In this document: in pieces, positions 16,789-27,178 of the stretch
Layout: each line of letters opens with the position of its first letter
Position numbering within the stretch: the stretch's first letter is position 1
DNA from: Eubacteriaceae bacterium
Lineage (GTDB): Bacteria; Bacillota; Clostridia; Lachnospirales; Lachnospiraceae
NCBI GenBank assembly: GCA_910574015.1
Contig: CAJSYQ010000001.1
Coordinates: 1 to 64,000, forward strand
Length of the DNA stretch: 64,000 bases
Direction: 5' to 3'
Made by a program: the position numbers and the translations under genes
The notes under the pieces: model-generated
The model's input: the letters and a program-made list of their open reading frames with translations, nothing else
Database searches by the model: none
Told to the model about the DNA's origin: nothing

Positions 16789-16807
16789 CAGAGGATTTTA
16801 CCCTCTG
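16789..16807. terminator. weak bidirectional stem-loop between convergent genes
   Basis: CAGAGG (16789-16794) and CCTCTG (16802-16807) enclose a seven-base loop. The minus-strand side runs into TTATTCTTTT, fitting termination of the leucine-rich-repeat gene. The rest of 16639-16896 shows nothing else. Confidence 0.45.
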
Positions 16808-16896
16808 CCGCCATGTTTGCTATATGTAAATAATTTCCCCGTTTACAATTTTCATGCCCTCTAAGACTTTTATAGCTTGTTGATCCTATCCATTCC

Positions 16897-19155
16897 TCAC
16901 TTAACCCTTATGTTCAACTTCTTTGCATACCCATTTCTAGCATAGACGTAGACAGCACAGGAACCTTTTCCCACTGCTGCGATCCTTCCCTTCTTAGATA
17001 CCGTTGCAATTTCTTTATTGGTCGTCTCATAGCGAAACTCTCTGGCGTGTTTATTGGATAACTTCTTTTTGTTCTTATTTACCAGTACCGTCTTCGGCCT
17101 GATGACAGCCGTCCCGCCCTTCTTAAGATGATAAGAGCTTTTGTTTACCTTGACAGCCTTGACATTTGTGTACTTTGTGTTCCTGTTACCAACAACATGA
17201 GCGGTTATCGTTTTTGCCAGAGTTACCTTCTTTCCGTCTTCCATCGTGTAAGCAAGAACATTTACTTTGCAGACTTTCTTTAAATCCAGTTTTTTCCCCG
17301 TAATCTTTCTGACAGTCACCTTTGTTGTGCCGCCATTCTTTATTGTTGTAATACACTTTGGATTAAATTTTCTGGAGCAATACTGCACATAGATATCATA
17401 ACCCTCTGCCCCCTGCACCTTTCCCCAGGATATTTTTATCGTTTTGCCCGCATATTGTACCTTCAGCTTCGCATTCAGTGCCAGTTCCCTCTTCTTCTGT
17501 TTCTTCCTCTCCTGTTCCGTTATTCGGACAGGCTGGGACGGTTCCTCTGGCTTCGGCGGTTGAGATGGCTTTTCTGGTTCTGCCGGTTTTTCCGGCTCCT
17601 CCGGTTTCGCGGGCTTTTCTGGCTCTGTGGGCTTTTCCGGCTCCTCCGGTTTCACAGGATCTTCTGGCTCCGTTGGCTTTTCCGGTTCCTCCGGCTCCGC
17701 CGGGCCTGGGCTGCCAGCCTTGACGGTTACCTGTAAATCTATATTGTCCTCAACAACATACCGATCCGTATCCTCCGGTGTATAAACTGCTTTAAATATA
17801 TGGATCCCTTCTTCCCCCACATCCTGGGAAGAATCCTTCCATGTAAATCCATCCGGCAGTAAAACCTCTGCCAGTGTATCCCCGACCTGCGCCTCTAGAT
17901 TTGTAGGAATTGCATAGGATGGAATCTTCTTTAATTGAAAGGAAATCTTTGACTCGCCCAGTCTTCCATTCTCCACTTTCACATATGCCGAAGACGTTAT
18001 ATCTGGATGGATCACAATCTTAGTACCGTCATCGGATAAACTGCAGTTACTATACTGTAATTCTCCATTCAGCACATCATCCTTATCAAGAATCCGTTTT
18101 ATCAGCTCTGGAAGTTCACATCCCCGACCAGAAGCAAAGTTACCATTGAGATCAATGTTCTGTTTTTGTAACGTAAAATTCCGATTTCCCTCCAGACCGG
18201 CAAAATCCGTAATATAATTTTCGGAAAAATTAATGCGGATTTTCGCATTGGAGAATTCCCGCAGGGACTTGATCCTAAGACCAGACAGATCCAAATAGTC
18301 CAATTTTGAAAAACGTTCTGGCAGCGACGCCAGCTCCGCAAGATTCGTGAAATTATTTGAACTGTTTCCCGCCAAATACTCTTCACCGAATCCTCCTACA
18401 TTACATTTCTTACCCATCTCAAGAGACTGCAGGCCCGGTAATTTTTCACTCATTCCAATCAATTCCGAAACAGATTCATCCGTAAGTTTGTTTTTTGCTA
18501 TAGACAATTTTGTTAAAGTTTTCAAATTCTCAACAAATCCGATATCAGATATCTGGCAGGCATCCAGCCATAAATTGGTTAAGCTGGGAAATCTATCACC
18601 AGTAAGACAATCGAAAGCTCCGGGAGTGGAAAGATTATTTCCCGTCAGGCAGAGGGTTGTTGCGTTTGGCAGCGTGATATCTGGAACCCTGTCAAGGTTT
18701 GCATACACCAAATTTAAGCCTGTCAGGCTCTCCTTATGACTCAATACAGAAAGATCGACATCACTGAGATTACAGCCGTACAGGGTCAAGAATCTGAGAT
18801 TTGTACAGGAACGGATTAACGTTTCAAGAATTTCCCTGTTTTGAATCTGTGTCAGATCAATTTTTCTCAGCAGAAGAGCTTTTATCTTGTCTGTATCCAG
18901 AATGATCTCCTGACTTACATCATCCCTTTCAATCAGAGCACCCCAATTGTCTCCATTGCCCTCTCCAAAATTTTTTTGTAATAACTGATCATAAAAATTC
19001 TTATCCCCGATTGACAGAGTCAGACGATTTTCTGCGAAAATGGTTGTCTGCGTCCATGGTGACAGAGAGCTGATCAGGAAAGACAGCACCAGAACAAGAG
19101 CTGCAAATTTTCTTTTAGTAATCATATGACCGCCTGTTAAAGTTACTAATTCCAC
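16897..19155 (-). CDS. secreted leucine-rich-repeat surface protein with Pro/Glu-rich linker and Ig-like end
   Basis: 752 residues. A signal peptide (KRKFAALVLVLSFLISSLSPW) follows a short N-terminal extension; the GTG at 19155 has AAAGGAG upstream, and ATG 19125 is the alternative start. Residues about 90-360 are leucine-rich repeats (LRFLTLYGCNLSDVDLSVL, LTKLSIAKNKLTDESV). A beta-rich segment precedes a low-complexity linker of PEEPEKPTEPE-type repeats (about residues 490-550). The C-terminus has a fibronectin-like region and a Big_2-like Ig domain (NKEIATVSKKGRIAAVGKGSCAVYV). No LPXTG anchor is seen. It probably acts outside the cell in adhesion or binding; the ligand is unknown. Confidence 0.8.
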   Translation of the reverse strand: MELVTLTGGHMITKRKFAALVLVLSFLISSLSPWTQTTIFAENRLTLSIGDKNFYDQLLQKNFGEGNGDNWGALIERDDVSQEIILDTDKIKALLLRKIDLTQIQNREILETLIRSCTNLRFLTLYGCNLSDVDLSVLSHKESLTGLNLVYANLDRVPDITLPNATTLCLTGNNLSTPGAFDCLTGDRFPSLTNLWLDACQISDIGFVENLKTLTKLSIAKNKLTDESVSELIGMSEKLPGLQSLEMGKKCNVGGFGEEYLAGNSSNNFTNLAELASLPERFSKLDYLDLSGLRIKSLREFSNAKIRINFSENYITDFAGLEGNRNFTLQKQNIDLNGNFASGRGCELPELIKRILDKDDVLNGELQYSNCSLSDDGTKIVIHPDITSSAYVKVENGRLGESKISFQLKKIPSYAIPTNLEAQVGDTLAEVLLPDGFTWKDSSQDVGEEGIHIFKAVYTPEDTDRYVVEDNIDLQVTVKAGSPGPAEPEEPEKPTEPEDPVKPEEPEKPTEPEKPAKPEEPEKPAEPEKPSQPPKPEEPSQPVRITEQERKKQKKRELALNAKLKVQYAGKTIKISWGKVQGAEGYDIYVQYCSRKFNPKCITTIKNGGTTKVTVRKITGKKLDLKKVCKVNVLAYTMEDGKKVTLAKTITAHVVGNRNTKYTNVKAVKVNKSSYHLKKGGTAVIRPKTVLVNKNKKKLSNKHAREFRYETTNKEIATVSKKGRIAAVGKGSCAVYVYARNGYAKKLNIRVK

Positions 19156-19300
19156 TTAATCTCCTTTCTGCAGTTCCTCTGGCATTCGGAACTGCCATGC
19201 TCTCCATAAATGGTCCAAGCATAGTTTAATATTTTTCATTAGATTACCAAAATACGGAAAAAAAATCAAGTATTATTGATAAAAACAACCGGGCAGAGTA

Positions 19301-19329
19301 TTGACGATTAATAAACGGAGGCGTATGAT
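19301..19329 (+). promoter_or_regulatory. probable promoter of the small plus-strand gene
   Basis: TTGACG (19301-19306) and TATGAT (19324-19329) are 17 bases apart, ahead of the gene at 19356. Confidence 0.5.
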
Positions 19330-19355
19330 TATAGGGTACGAAAGGAGCGATGTAT

Positions 19356-19697
19356 ATGAACAGCAGGCAGCTGGCTTTTTCGGTTATTTCTTCCCTTCAG
19401 AAGGAAGTGATCGGAGCTAATATTATGTATCTTGATGGGGGAAATGCATACACCCGGACACAGGCCAAGGCACATCATATCATTCACAATTATCTTACCC
19501 TTGTTAAATGCGATTCCGGTGATGCTCTGCTTGCAGCCAAAGAATTTGTCAATTCTGAAAGCTCTGAGCTACTCGTTATAGATTCACTCAATGAATCCAG
19601 TTTTTCAAAAAAAATGAGCAGAAAAGAGTTATCTGATTTCTTGAACAGCCTCCTTCGGGATGCCAAGAAATCAAAGGTTGCCGTATTGATCATCTAA
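19356..19697 (+). CDS. uncharacterised 113-residue protein
   Basis: The start ATG 19356 is eight bases after AGGAG; an ATG at 19350 is too close to it. The N-terminal half is mixed helix (VISSLQKEVIGANIMYLDGG); the C-terminal half has a hydrophobic strand plus acid (ELLVIDSLNESSF) and a final strand KVAVLII, a pattern that recalls a Walker B-like or Rossmann core without a P-loop. I do not recognise the family. It stands alone between its own promoter and a strong terminator, facing two chemoreceptor genes. Confidence 0.6.
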   Translation: MNSRQLAFSVISSLQKEVIGANIMYLDGGNAYTRTQAKAHHIIHNYLTLVKCDSGDALLAAKEFVNSESSELLVIDSLNESSFSKKMSRKELSDFLNSLLRDAKKSKVAVLII

Positions 19698-19731
19698 TTT
19701 ATTTCGCTTTTTGAATTTATTTAAATGCATA

Positions 19732-19768
19732 CTGGCCATACCCGGAATTGTTTTCCGGGTATGGCCAG
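19732..19768. terminator. strong bidirectional terminator
   Basis: CTGGCCATACCCGGA (19732-19746) pairs perfectly with TCCGGGTATGGCCAG (19754-19768), a 15-bp stem between two convergent genes. Confidence 0.75.
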
Positions 19769-19773
19769 ACCGC

Positions 19774-21828
19774 TCAATATTGTGAAAACCTGCTTACAAT
19801 TTGCCGGATCGCGGTAGCATTTTCCTGATTTGCCTGTACAACATTTGACAATACCTCAGTTGTCATCGTCGTCCGCTCAATCTTTTCAATAATATCATCT
19901 ACACCGATGGCATTCTCACCGGATGCGCACTGGACCGTATTGATCTGTCCCTTTATATTTGACACGGCATCCACGAACAAATTGGAGACCTGCCTGATCT
20001 CACCGATCACTCCCTGGATGGACTGAATAGACGCGCTGTATTCATTGGCAATTTCAATGAATTCTTTAAACTGCCCCGCCACATCCTTGTTCAGAAAGTC
20101 CATAATATCATTAAAACAATTCTGTACATATTCAATATTTGCATTCGTATCATTACAGATGGACTGAATCTGCGTGGCTGTAACAGAAGAGCTGTTTGCC
20201 AGATTTCCTATCTCATTGGCAACCACGGCAAACCCTCTTCCCGCCTCCCCGGCTCTGGCAGCCTCGATGGAGGCATTCAAGGACAGAAGATTTGTCTGAC
20301 TGGTAATATCAAGTATCTGTGTCACCATGTCATTGATCCGTGACAGGGACTGCATATTGAACATTGCCTCTTTTATATTTTTCTGGTTTTCTTCCAATCT
20401 GGAACCGGTGATCTCCAGTGAATGGTTCGCCTTTTCTTTCATGTTCTGAACCACACTGATAAGATCCTCACTCTTCTCGCTTCCCGCCTGTACCTTTTCC
20501 TCTACCTGGGCAACCATATCCGCAATACGTCCAACCTCGTTTCCAACCCTGAGCACAGCGTCATTGGTCAGATCCGTACTTACTGCCAATTCCTCAGTTG
20601 TTGCTGAATTGTCCTCCACACATTCCAGAAGAATCTGGGATGACTCTGTCATCCTGCCGGCAGAATCAGACAGGGAATCCGAACACCGGTCAAGCGTGGT
20701 AACGATATCCCGGAAGGTCACATAAAGAGAATTCGTTGCCGTGGCAATCTGACCAATCTCACTTTTGCGGTTGATGTATTTATCCAGCCTGGCCGTCGGA
20801 CTCAGATCCAGATTCTGCAACTGGAGAATGACATGCTCAATTATTTTCAGCGGTCTTGTGCTGAAGTGAATCAGTACCCAGGACAGGACAGCTATAAGGA
20901 CCAGGGAACCAATACATACTACTCCCAGCATATTCTTATTCTTGTCAGCCTGTGCATAGATCTCCTTCTCACTGTCAGTCAGTACAACGGCCCAGCCGCG
21001 TTCCGCAATGGACTGGTATGCCGCAATGGATGGTATGCCTCCGTTCTCTATATATTCAAAATCATTATAAACTCTTCCCGGATCACCGTGCACCTTTTCA
21101 ATAACAGAAAGAAGCATATCTTCCTCTATCTGCTTCGACATAAGCGTTTCATCCTCATGGAATATATATACGCCGGTTTCGGTGTTGATCATTGTATATT
21201 TTGCATTTTCCAATCCCTCGATAACAAGGGAATCCAACAGCATTTTCAGTCCCTCGGCAAAGGGACCGCCGCCCACATATCCCAGTATCGTCTTTCCATC
21301 GCTGTCAAAAACGGGACAGTACATGGAAAGTATCAGCTTTTTAGATGCGGGCGAGACGATGATACCTGTATTATATATGCCGTTTGCTTTTGTCATGGCA
21401 TCCTGAAGCTGTTTCAGTCCTTCTCCCTTTCTTGTCACCATTCCAACTACTTCCGGATTGGCGTGGGCGATAACATGAGTATCCCACTCCCCCGTATAAA
21501 TGCCCTCCCACCGATCCAGCCCGGCATAATATTTTTCGGTATAATCCTGAGCAGATCTTTGAAGCTCTTTATTTTCCGGATCCTTTAAAAGAGCGGCGAT
21601 AACCGGGGCCTTACTATATGCGATCAGTAAATCTTCTGAACTTTTCACATATTCTTCTATGATCCTCGTCTTTGCCTCAAGAGATGTCTTCATATTATTC
21701 ATCGCCGTTGTCTTCATAGCCTTTGTCATGTTGCGGTTGGCGATCATAAATAATAGCGTGATGCAGATTACTGCTATCACCGTAATCGCCACAGTAAGAA
21801 TGGTGCTGAGTTTTCTGTTCTTTAGCAT
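19774..21828 (-). CDS. methyl-accepting chemotaxis protein, membrane-bound
   Basis: 684 residues with the full chemoreceptor layout. A first membrane helix ([21 protein letters not shown], about 10-30) is followed by a periplasmic-type double Cache sensor (about 35-290) with an extracytoplasmic PAS-like pattern ([20 protein letters not shown]). The second helix ([19 protein letters not shown], about 305-323) precedes a HAMP-like linker, and the signalling hairpin holds [20 protein letters not shown] and [13 protein letters not shown], the contact site for CheA/CheW. ATG follows AAAGGAG by nine bases. The ligand is not apparent. No che genes lie in the window. Confidence 0.9.
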   Translation of the reverse strand: MLKNRKLSTILTVAITVIAVICITLLFMIANRNMTKAMKTTAMNNMKTSLEAKTRIIEEYVKSSEDLLIAYSKAPVIAALLKDPENKELQRSAQDYTEKYYAGLDRWEGIYTGEWDTHVIAHANPEVVGMVTRKGEGLKQLQDAMTKANGIYNTGIIVSPASKKLILSMYCPVFDSDGKTILGYVGGGPFAEGLKMLLDSLVIEGLENAKYTMINTETGVYIFHEDETLMSKQIEEDMLLSVIEKVHGDPGRVYNDFEYIENGGIPSIAAYQSIAERGWAVVLTDSEKEIYAQADKNKNMLGVVCIGSLVLIAVLSWVLIHFSTRPLKIIEHVILQLQNLDLSPTARLDKYINRKSEIGQIATATNSLYVTFRDIVTTLDRCSDSLSDSAGRMTESSQILLECVEDNSATTEELAVSTDLTNDAVLRVGNEVGRIADMVAQVEEKVQAGSEKSEDLISVVQNMKEKANHSLEITGSRLEENQKNIKEAMFNMQSLSRINDMVTQILDITSQTNLLSLNASIEAARAGEAGRGFAVVANEIGNLANSSSVTATQIQSICNDTNANIEYVQNCFNDIMDFLNKDVAGQFKEFIEIANEYSASIQSIQGVIGEIRQVSNLFVDAVSNIKGQINTVQCASGENAIGVDDIIEKIERTTMTTEVLSNVVQANQENATAIRQIVSRFSQY

Positions 21829-21940
21829 ATGCCTGTGCTCCTTTCAAATTATCCTGCAGTAAAAATAGTGCCTTTCTACCGCTCATTATATCTCACAGGA
21901 GCAAAAAAGTAAACCCTCTAATTAGCAAACTAAATATATT

Positions 21941-23941
21941 TTATACCCGGAAGGAAGCTACCGTCTGATTCAGGATCTCACTGAGCCGGAAAAGCTCCTC
22001 CATCTTGACAAGAACGGCATTTGAATTCGTATCAGAACTACGGGCAGACTGCTCCATACTCCTGATCTGATCTGCAATCTCTCCCACCAGCGAGGTGATG
22101 GAGCCCATCGCTGTACGGATCCCCTCCATGCTGGTGCTCATCTGATGGGAGGCGGTTCCAAGATCAACGGAAATCCCACTGTAGAAAGCCGCATCCTTTT
22201 TATACATTCCGGCCAGCTCTGCCATAGCCCTATAATCCTCCATCACCTTTCCATTCATAAATTCCAGCAGTTTCTCTGATCTGTCCGACAAAACGGAAAC
22301 ATTTTTTACAACACCCTCTGTCACCTGCCGGATTTTATCTACCTGTCTTTTGGAATTATCTGCCAGGCTGCGGATCTCATCTGCCACAACAGCAAACCCC
22401 TGCCCCATCTCCCCGGCCCTCGCCGCCTCGATAGAGGCATTCAGAGCCAAAAGATTTGTCTGGGAGCTAATGGCAAGAATCTCCTCCGTCAGAGAATCGA
22501 TTTCCTTCACCCTCTGACTGTCTGCAATAGCCCGCTCCAGCTCCCCTCTTGTCTCCTGATAGAGCGCCACTGCCTCTCTGCCGGACTTCTCTGCATTTTC
22601 ATGCTGCTTTCCGGCGCGGTCCATAATGTCCCCTGACTGTCCTGCTGCCTCTCCGGCCCTCTTTGCCACATGTTCCACCTGGCTGCCCAGCTTCCTCCCG
22701 GATTCTTCCATATTCTCTGCCAGCTCTCTGGCCTCAGTGCTCTGCTCCAGCACATGTACGACAGAATCCAGTATATCTGAAATCCCGCCAGTCAGCACCG
22801 TCATCTCCGCAGACGTCCCCTCCGCGATAGTACCGATTGTCTGCGCCTGCTCTTTTGTATTTAGTATGATCCCACGAATCTGCTCCTTCACCTCTGCCGT
22901 CGCCATCCGGATCTGCTCTGTCTCATTTTTATACTCCCTTGGTATCCCCTTCTCACTCACCGTATTTTCAGAAAAATCCCCAGAGGCAAACTGCTTCAGC
23001 ATCTGCACCGGCGCCAGCATCCTCCCGATGAGCCCCGCCATAAACACGGCAACCAGTGCGATAATAATAAGAGCGATCACAAGCGCCACCAGAACCATAG
23101 CAGTAAGGGAGCGGATCACATTGGCTGTAGGCACCACTACCCCCAGCTTCCAGCTGCTGCCGGCAATAAGCGAAACAGCAAAATAGCACTGGCTGCCGTC
23201 ATAGTCCTCTGCCTTGATTACAGCTCCAGTGGTTCCATCCATCAACCCTTTCAACCCCGGCATTTTGTCCGAAACAAGAACTGCTGTCTCCTCTGTCGGC
23301 TCATATTCTTTATTTCTGTGCGTCACATACTGGCCGCTGCTGTCCGATAGAAATCCGTAAACCCCTTCGGCAAAATCAATGCTGCCCGTCAGATCAGTAA
23401 CCGTCTCCAGTGTGACGTCCAGACCTACGACAGCCTCTAACTGCCCCTTTATGTAAACAGGAGAGGCAATGGTGGTACACATCTGGTTCGTCAGCACATC
23501 CCAATAAGGATCTGTAACAATGGTCCTGCCTGCCTCATCTGCCTGCTGATACCATCCGCGCTGTACCGGATCATACCCTTCCGGTATCTCTGCTTCTCGA
23601 TTGGATTGAATAAATCTGCTGTCCTTCGTTCCACAATATAGATTCAGCAGTTCTCCCCTGTCTGCCGCAAAGGTGTCTAGTACTGACTGGATCTGGGAAT
23701 CCTCAGTACTGGCAGCCGCCTCAATACTGTTTGCGGCCCCGTCGGCCAGCATCCTTTCGTTCTCTATCCATGTATTGATCTCTTCGGCATATTTGTCCGC
23801 ACTCAACTGAAGTGATTCCATCTGATCCTGGATCAGGCGCCGCCCTGCCACGATAACGGTCCCAATCGTAGTCACCATAATGCTTATCACAACAATGCAG
23901 ATCACACTGATCGTCAGCCTTCCCTTAATTGTTCTTCCCAT
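21941..23941 (-). CDS. methyl-accepting chemotaxis protein with dCache sensor
   Basis: 666 residues, upstream of and co-oriented with the other receptor. First membrane helix about 10-32; dCache_1 domain about 35-270 with [20 protein letters not shown] and VVGLDVTL, which contains the Tyr/Arg/Trp/Tyr/Asp pattern described for amino-acid-binding dCache domains, so amino-acid sensing is a reasonable guess. Second helix ([26 protein letters not shown]), HAMP region, then the signalling tip [20 protein letters not shown] / [13 protein letters not shown]. The 230 bases upstream (23942-24171) show no gene. Confidence 0.9.
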   Translation of the reverse strand: MGRTIKGRLTISVICIVVISIMVTTIGTVIVAGRRLIQDQMESLQLSADKYAEEINTWIENERMLADGAANSIEAAASTEDSQIQSVLDTFAADRGELLNLYCGTKDSRFIQSNREAEIPEGYDPVQRGWYQQADEAGRTIVTDPYWDVLTNQMCTTIASPVYIKGQLEAVVGLDVTLETVTDLTGSIDFAEGVYGFLSDSSGQYVTHRNKEYEPTEETAVLVSDKMPGLKGLMDGTTGAVIKAEDYDGSQCYFAVSLIAGSSWKLGVVVPTANVIRSLTAMVLVALVIALIIIALVAVFMAGLIGRMLAPVQMLKQFASGDFSENTVSEKGIPREYKNETEQIRMATAEVKEQIRGIILNTKEQAQTIGTIAEGTSAEMTVLTGGISDILDSVVHVLEQSTEARELAENMEESGRKLGSQVEHVAKRAGEAAGQSGDIMDRAGKQHENAEKSGREAVALYQETRGELERAIADSQRVKEIDSLTEEILAISSQTNLLALNASIEAARAGEMGQGFAVVADEIRSLADNSKRQVDKIRQVTEGVVKNVSVLSDRSEKLLEFMNGKVMEDYRAMAELAGMYKKDAAFYSGISVDLGTASHQMSTSMEGIRTAMGSITSLVGEIADQIRSMEQSARSSDTNSNAVLVKMEELFRLSEILNQTVASFRV

Positions 23942-24171
23942 ACCTGTTCACTCCATTTCTGTTAAATAATATATTTCGTATTTTAATAGAGAAACTAAAA
24001 TATTGAAAGCATTGCGGTACATATTGCACTTTTTTTGGTACGTTTCGTCCTATTGCAGATGTTTTGACGAGTTTCCCTGATATAACTGAAAACGGTGCCA
24101 CCGCCCCGGCAGAGCATCCCTGCCTTTGCAATGGCACCTCGATTTCCCGCCCCGCAGTCCCGTATCGGAAC

Positions 24172-24759
24172 TTACTTCTCAAAGGGCGACCGGATCACCG
24201 GCTGGATCTGTTTGCCCTTAAGCGCCTCCTCTATCGTATCCGGCACCATCTCAAAATGTGCCACCATGGATTTCGGCTTCTTATCGTAATCGTCCTGTCC
24301 AAATGGAACAAAATAAACATTCTTTGTATTCATCAGTTCTCCTATGTTCTTCAGATTTGCCCCCAGTGCGTCATTGGTGGATACGGCAATGACCACTGGC
24401 TTCTCATTCCGCATATGTGCCTTGGCCGCCATGAGTACGGGGGAATCCGTTATCCCTGCACAGAGCTTTGCCATAGTATTTCCCGTACAGGGGGCAATGA
24501 TCATCACATCCAGATATGCCTTCGGCCCGATGGGTTCTGCCTCCTGCAGGGTAAAGATACCATGCTCTCCTGTGATCTCCTGAACCGCTATAATAAAATC
24601 TCTCGCATCTCCAAAGCGGCTGTTAATGGCCTGTGACATATTGGAGAAAATCGGAATTACGCGATTTCCGTCTTCTACCAGCTTTCTGACCACGCCTTTG
24701 ATCTTTTCATGAGTACAAAAAGAACCGGTTATTGCAAAACCGATGTTTTTCTTGCTCAT
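24172..24759 (-). CDS. dpaB: dipicolinate synthase subunit B
   Basis: 195 residues, flavoprotein-like fold (NIGFAITGSFCTHEKIKGVV at the N-terminus, APCTGNTMAKLCAGITDSPV in the middle). DpaA/DpaB (SpoVFA/SpoVFB) make dipicolinic acid from the lysine-pathway intermediate dihydrodipicolinate in the mother cell; the acid is loaded into spores for heat resistance. It lies four bases after dpaA, so the two are co-translated. Its presence is the best evidence that the organism forms spores. Confidence 0.93.
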   Translation of the reverse strand: MSKKNIGFAITGSFCTHEKIKGVVRKLVEDGNRVIPIFSNMSQAINSRFGDARDFIIAVQEITGEHGIFTLQEAEPIGPKAYLDVMIIAPCTGNTMAKLCAGITDSPVLMAAKAHMRNEKPVVIAVSTNDALGANLKNIGELMNTKNVYFVPFGQDDYDKKPKSMVAHFEMVPDTIEEALKGKQIQPVIRSPFEK

Positions 24760-24763
24760 TCCG

Positions 24764-25540
24764 CTAGTCTCCCATAATTGTTTTACTGATTACTTCCAAT
24801 AATATTTTCGCAGATGATTTTGGTGCATATTTACCCGGTAATCCAAGACGCAAATTTGCATCAATGGAATGATTTCGACAATATTCAAAATCAACGCCGC
24901 CGGGCTTGGAAGCGATGTCAATAATGGTCACATCCCTTTTGACACCGGAAAGCAATTTCCTGTCCAGCACCAATGCCGGCACTGTATTGAAAATGAAATC
25001 ATATCCGCCCATGGTATCCCCGGCCTCTTCAAAACCAATCGCCCGGCACCCATATGCCTTTGCCCTGGCACGTTTTTCTTCCTTTCGATCCAGGACCGTT
25101 ACATGCGCCTTTAACGCAGACAGTTTTTCAGCCAGTATTTCTCCGCAGCGCCCATAGCCCACCACAAGCGACGCGCTGCCATGTACACTGACACATGCCG
25201 CTTTCAGCGCTTCGGCAATAGCACCCTCCGCCGTGGCAATGGCATTGCGGCTGGCCGTCCCCTCCTGTTCCAGATAATCCACACACCGAATCCCCTTATC
25301 CGTACACTGTGTTATAAGAGGCGGCGGAAAATTGCATCCATATACAATCTGCCCCTTCTGCAGCTTAGCGAAATTTTCCTGTAAATATTTTGCCGTCTGC
25401 GGGACGGGTAGAAGTACGGCATCATGATATCCCGGCAGGTACTCTTCCGATACCATTACCTCATGGCCCGCCTCCTGTAAAAGCTCCGCCAGGTAGATTT
25501 GTCTTGTCTCCGAACCAAGTACCATAAAATGATATTTCAT
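24764..25540 (-). CDS. dpaA: dipicolinate synthase subunit A
   Basis: 258 residues. A Rossmann domain (SLVVGYGRCGEILAEKLSAL, about 125-145) binds a nicotinamide cofactor, and the C-terminus has LRLGLPGKYAPKSSAKIL, typical of DpaA. Start at ATG 25540 (MKYHFMVLG) because GGAGG lies five bases upstream; the ATG at 25552 abuts its own Shine-Dalgarno. Substrate supply would come from dapA, located 29 kb away on the same strand. A sigma-K type promoter was not resolved. Confidence 0.93.
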   Translation of the reverse strand: MKYHFMVLGSETRQIYLAELLQEAGHEVMVSEEYLPGYHDAVLLPVPQTAKYLQENFAKLQKGQIVYGCNFPPPLITQCTDKGIRCVDYLEQEGTASRNAIATAEGAIAEALKAACVSVHGSASLVVGYGRCGEILAEKLSALKAHVTVLDRKEEKRARAKAYGCRAIGFEEAGDTMGGYDFIFNTVPALVLDRKLLSGVKRDVTIIDIASKPGGVDFEYCRNHSIDANLRLGLPGKYAPKSSAKILLEVISKTIMGD

Positions 25541-25597
25541 AGAAACCTCCATCCTCCTAACAAATCCCTTTTCTTTAAGATATGTCAGACCTTCGCA

Positions 25598-26452
25598 TCA
25601 TGATACTTCATCCTCTCCTTGTTCCCTGTCATATTTCTCGAGAAAATGGTGCTTTACTCCATCCTGCTTATAGGCGATCACCGTATTGAGGTTCACATTT
25701 TCCACACTTCGGAAAATGTTTTTCTCAATATAGGGACTCTTCTGCCGCAGTTCCCGGATAAGCGCCTTCACCTCATCCCTCTTAGAACCAATCTCCGTCC
25801 CCTCCGCATGCCTTTCTGTCAGCAGGCAGGCACACCGGATAAATTCCAGATCGTTGTAATTCATCCAGTGAATAATGTCCTCCTCCCGGACCAGATACAG
25901 CGGACGGATCAACTCCATTCCCGGAAAGTTTGTACTGTGGAGCTTGGGCATCATTGTCTGAATCTGCGCGCCATAAAGCATCCCCATCAGTATCGTTTCT
26001 ATCACATCGTCAAAATGATGTCCCAGGGCAATCTTATTACAGCCCAGCTCCTTCGCCCTGTTATACAGATGTCCTCTCCTCATTCTGGCACACAGATAGC
26101 AGGGGGACTCCATATCCTCCACTGCCACAATATCAAAGATCCGGGAGGTAAATATCTCCACCGGCACGCCAAGAAGCGCTGCATTTTCTTTGATCCGCCG
26201 TAGATTTTTTCCATTGTATCCCGGATCCATCACAAGATAGACTGCCTCAAAATTTTTCTTCCCATGCTTTGCTATTTCCTGAAACAATTTGGCCATCAGC
26301 ATGGAATCCTTTCCTCCAGATATGCAGACGGCAATCCTGTCCCCATCCTGAATCAGTTCATATTCGTTCACTGCCTTTGTAAATTTTCGCCAGATCTCTT
26401 TTCGAAACTTCTTCACAATACTGCGTTCTACCTGTCCCTGCTTCTCCTCCAT
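25598..26452 (-). CDS. ttcA: TtcA-like tRNA 2-thiolation enzyme (PP-loop ATPase)
   Basis: 284 residues with the PP-loop SGGKDSMLMAKLF (about residues 46-58), a CYLCARMRRG CxxC pair (about 118-128) and CACLLTER, the cysteines that hold an Fe-S cluster in the TtcA/TtuA group. GHHFDDVIETILMGMLYG is a further family block. TtcA uses ATP and persulfide sulfur to make 2-thiocytidine in tRNA; Firmicutes members of this group are less well tested, so the exact tRNA position is inferred. It sits between tcdA and dpaA in a minus-strand run of tRNA and sulfur genes. Confidence 0.8.
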   Translation of the reverse strand: MEEKQGQVERSIVKKFRKEIWRKFTKAVNEYELIQDGDRIAVCISGGKDSMLMAKLFQEIAKHGKKNFEAVYLVMDPGYNGKNLRRIKENAALLGVPVEIFTSRIFDIVAVEDMESPCYLCARMRRGHLYNRAKELGCNKIALGHHFDDVIETILMGMLYGAQIQTMMPKLHSTNFPGMELIRPLYLVREEDIIHWMNYNDLEFIRCACLLTERHAEGTEIGSKRDEVKALIRELRQKSPYIEKNIFRSVENVNLNTVIAYKQDGVKHHFLEKYDREQGEDEVS

Positions 26453-26473
26453 ATGCCGGATTCTCCTTCTTCC

Positions 26474-27178
26474 TCAAATTGATTCATGCATCCCTGCCAG
26501 ATCCTTCACCACCTCAGAGGCAATGATCAGTCCCGCCACGGATGGGACAAACGCCGCAGAACCGGGTATATTCCGGCATCCTGTCTCAATTGGCTCCTCT
26601 TTGGAATACACCACCTTCAGGCTCTGCACTCCCCGTTTTTTCAATTCCCGGCGCATTACCCTGGCAAGGGGGCACACACTTGTGGCAAACAGATCCGCCA
26701 CCTGAAACTCTGCCGGATTCAGTTTATTGCCGGCGCCCATGCTGCATATAACCGGGATCCCTTTCTGCTGCGCCTCCATGACCAGCTGGATCTTCGCTGT
26801 CACCGTATCCACCGCATCCACAATATAAGAATACTGTGTGAAATCAAATTCCTCCTTTGTCTCCGGCAGATAAAAACAGTTATGGGTCGTTACCCTGCAT
26901 GCCGGATTGATATCATAGATCCGGTCGCGCATCACTTCCGTCTTATAGCTCCCAATGGTACTGTGAAGAGCTACGATCTGACGGTTCAGGTTCGTGAGGT
27001 CCACGGTATCGCTGTCGATCAGGTCAATGGCTCCCACGCCGCTCCTGGCCAGTGCCTCTGCCGCGTGGCCGCCCACGCCTCCAATGCCGAAAACTGCCAC
27101 TCTGGCGGCGGCAAGCCGCTCCATGGACTCTCCTCCCAATAATAATTCCGTTCTGGCAAATGCTCCCGCTGTATCCAT
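26474..27178 (-). CDS. tcdA: tRNA threonylcarbamoyladenosine dehydratase
   Basis: 234 residues, E1-like fold: VAVFGIGGVGGHAAEALARSG nucleotide-binding loop, NRQIVALHSTIG, YSIVDAVDT-type Asp and a late ETGCRNIPGSAAFVPSVAG block found in TcdA/CsdL. The enzyme uses ATP to cyclise t6A37 of tRNA to ct6A. Start at ATG 27178, whose A is the last base of the stop codon of the preceding gene (TAATG), giving tight coupling. Its partner activity TrmO, which also acts on t6A37, is encoded 7 kb away in the same orientation. Confidence 0.88.
   Translation of the reverse strand: MDTAGAFARTELLLGGESMERLAAARVAVFGIGGVGGHAAEALARSGVGAIDLIDSDTVDLTNLNRQIVALHSTIGSYKTEVMRDRIYDINPACRVTTHNCFYLPETKEEFDFTQYSYIVDAVDTVTAKIQLVMEAQQKGIPVICSMGAGNKLNPAEFQVADLFATSVCPLARVMRRELKKRGVQSLKVVYSKEEPIETGCRNIPGSAAFVPSVAGLIIASEVVKDLAGMHESI

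Noticed and set aside
17530-17710. CRISPR-like short repeats
   Set aside because: The repeats are coding (PEEPEKP units) without unique spacers; no cas genes are present.
17455-17736. Plus-strand frames across the Pro/Glu linker region
   Set aside because: They are low-complexity mirror frames of the PEEPEKP repeats, with no ribosome binding site.
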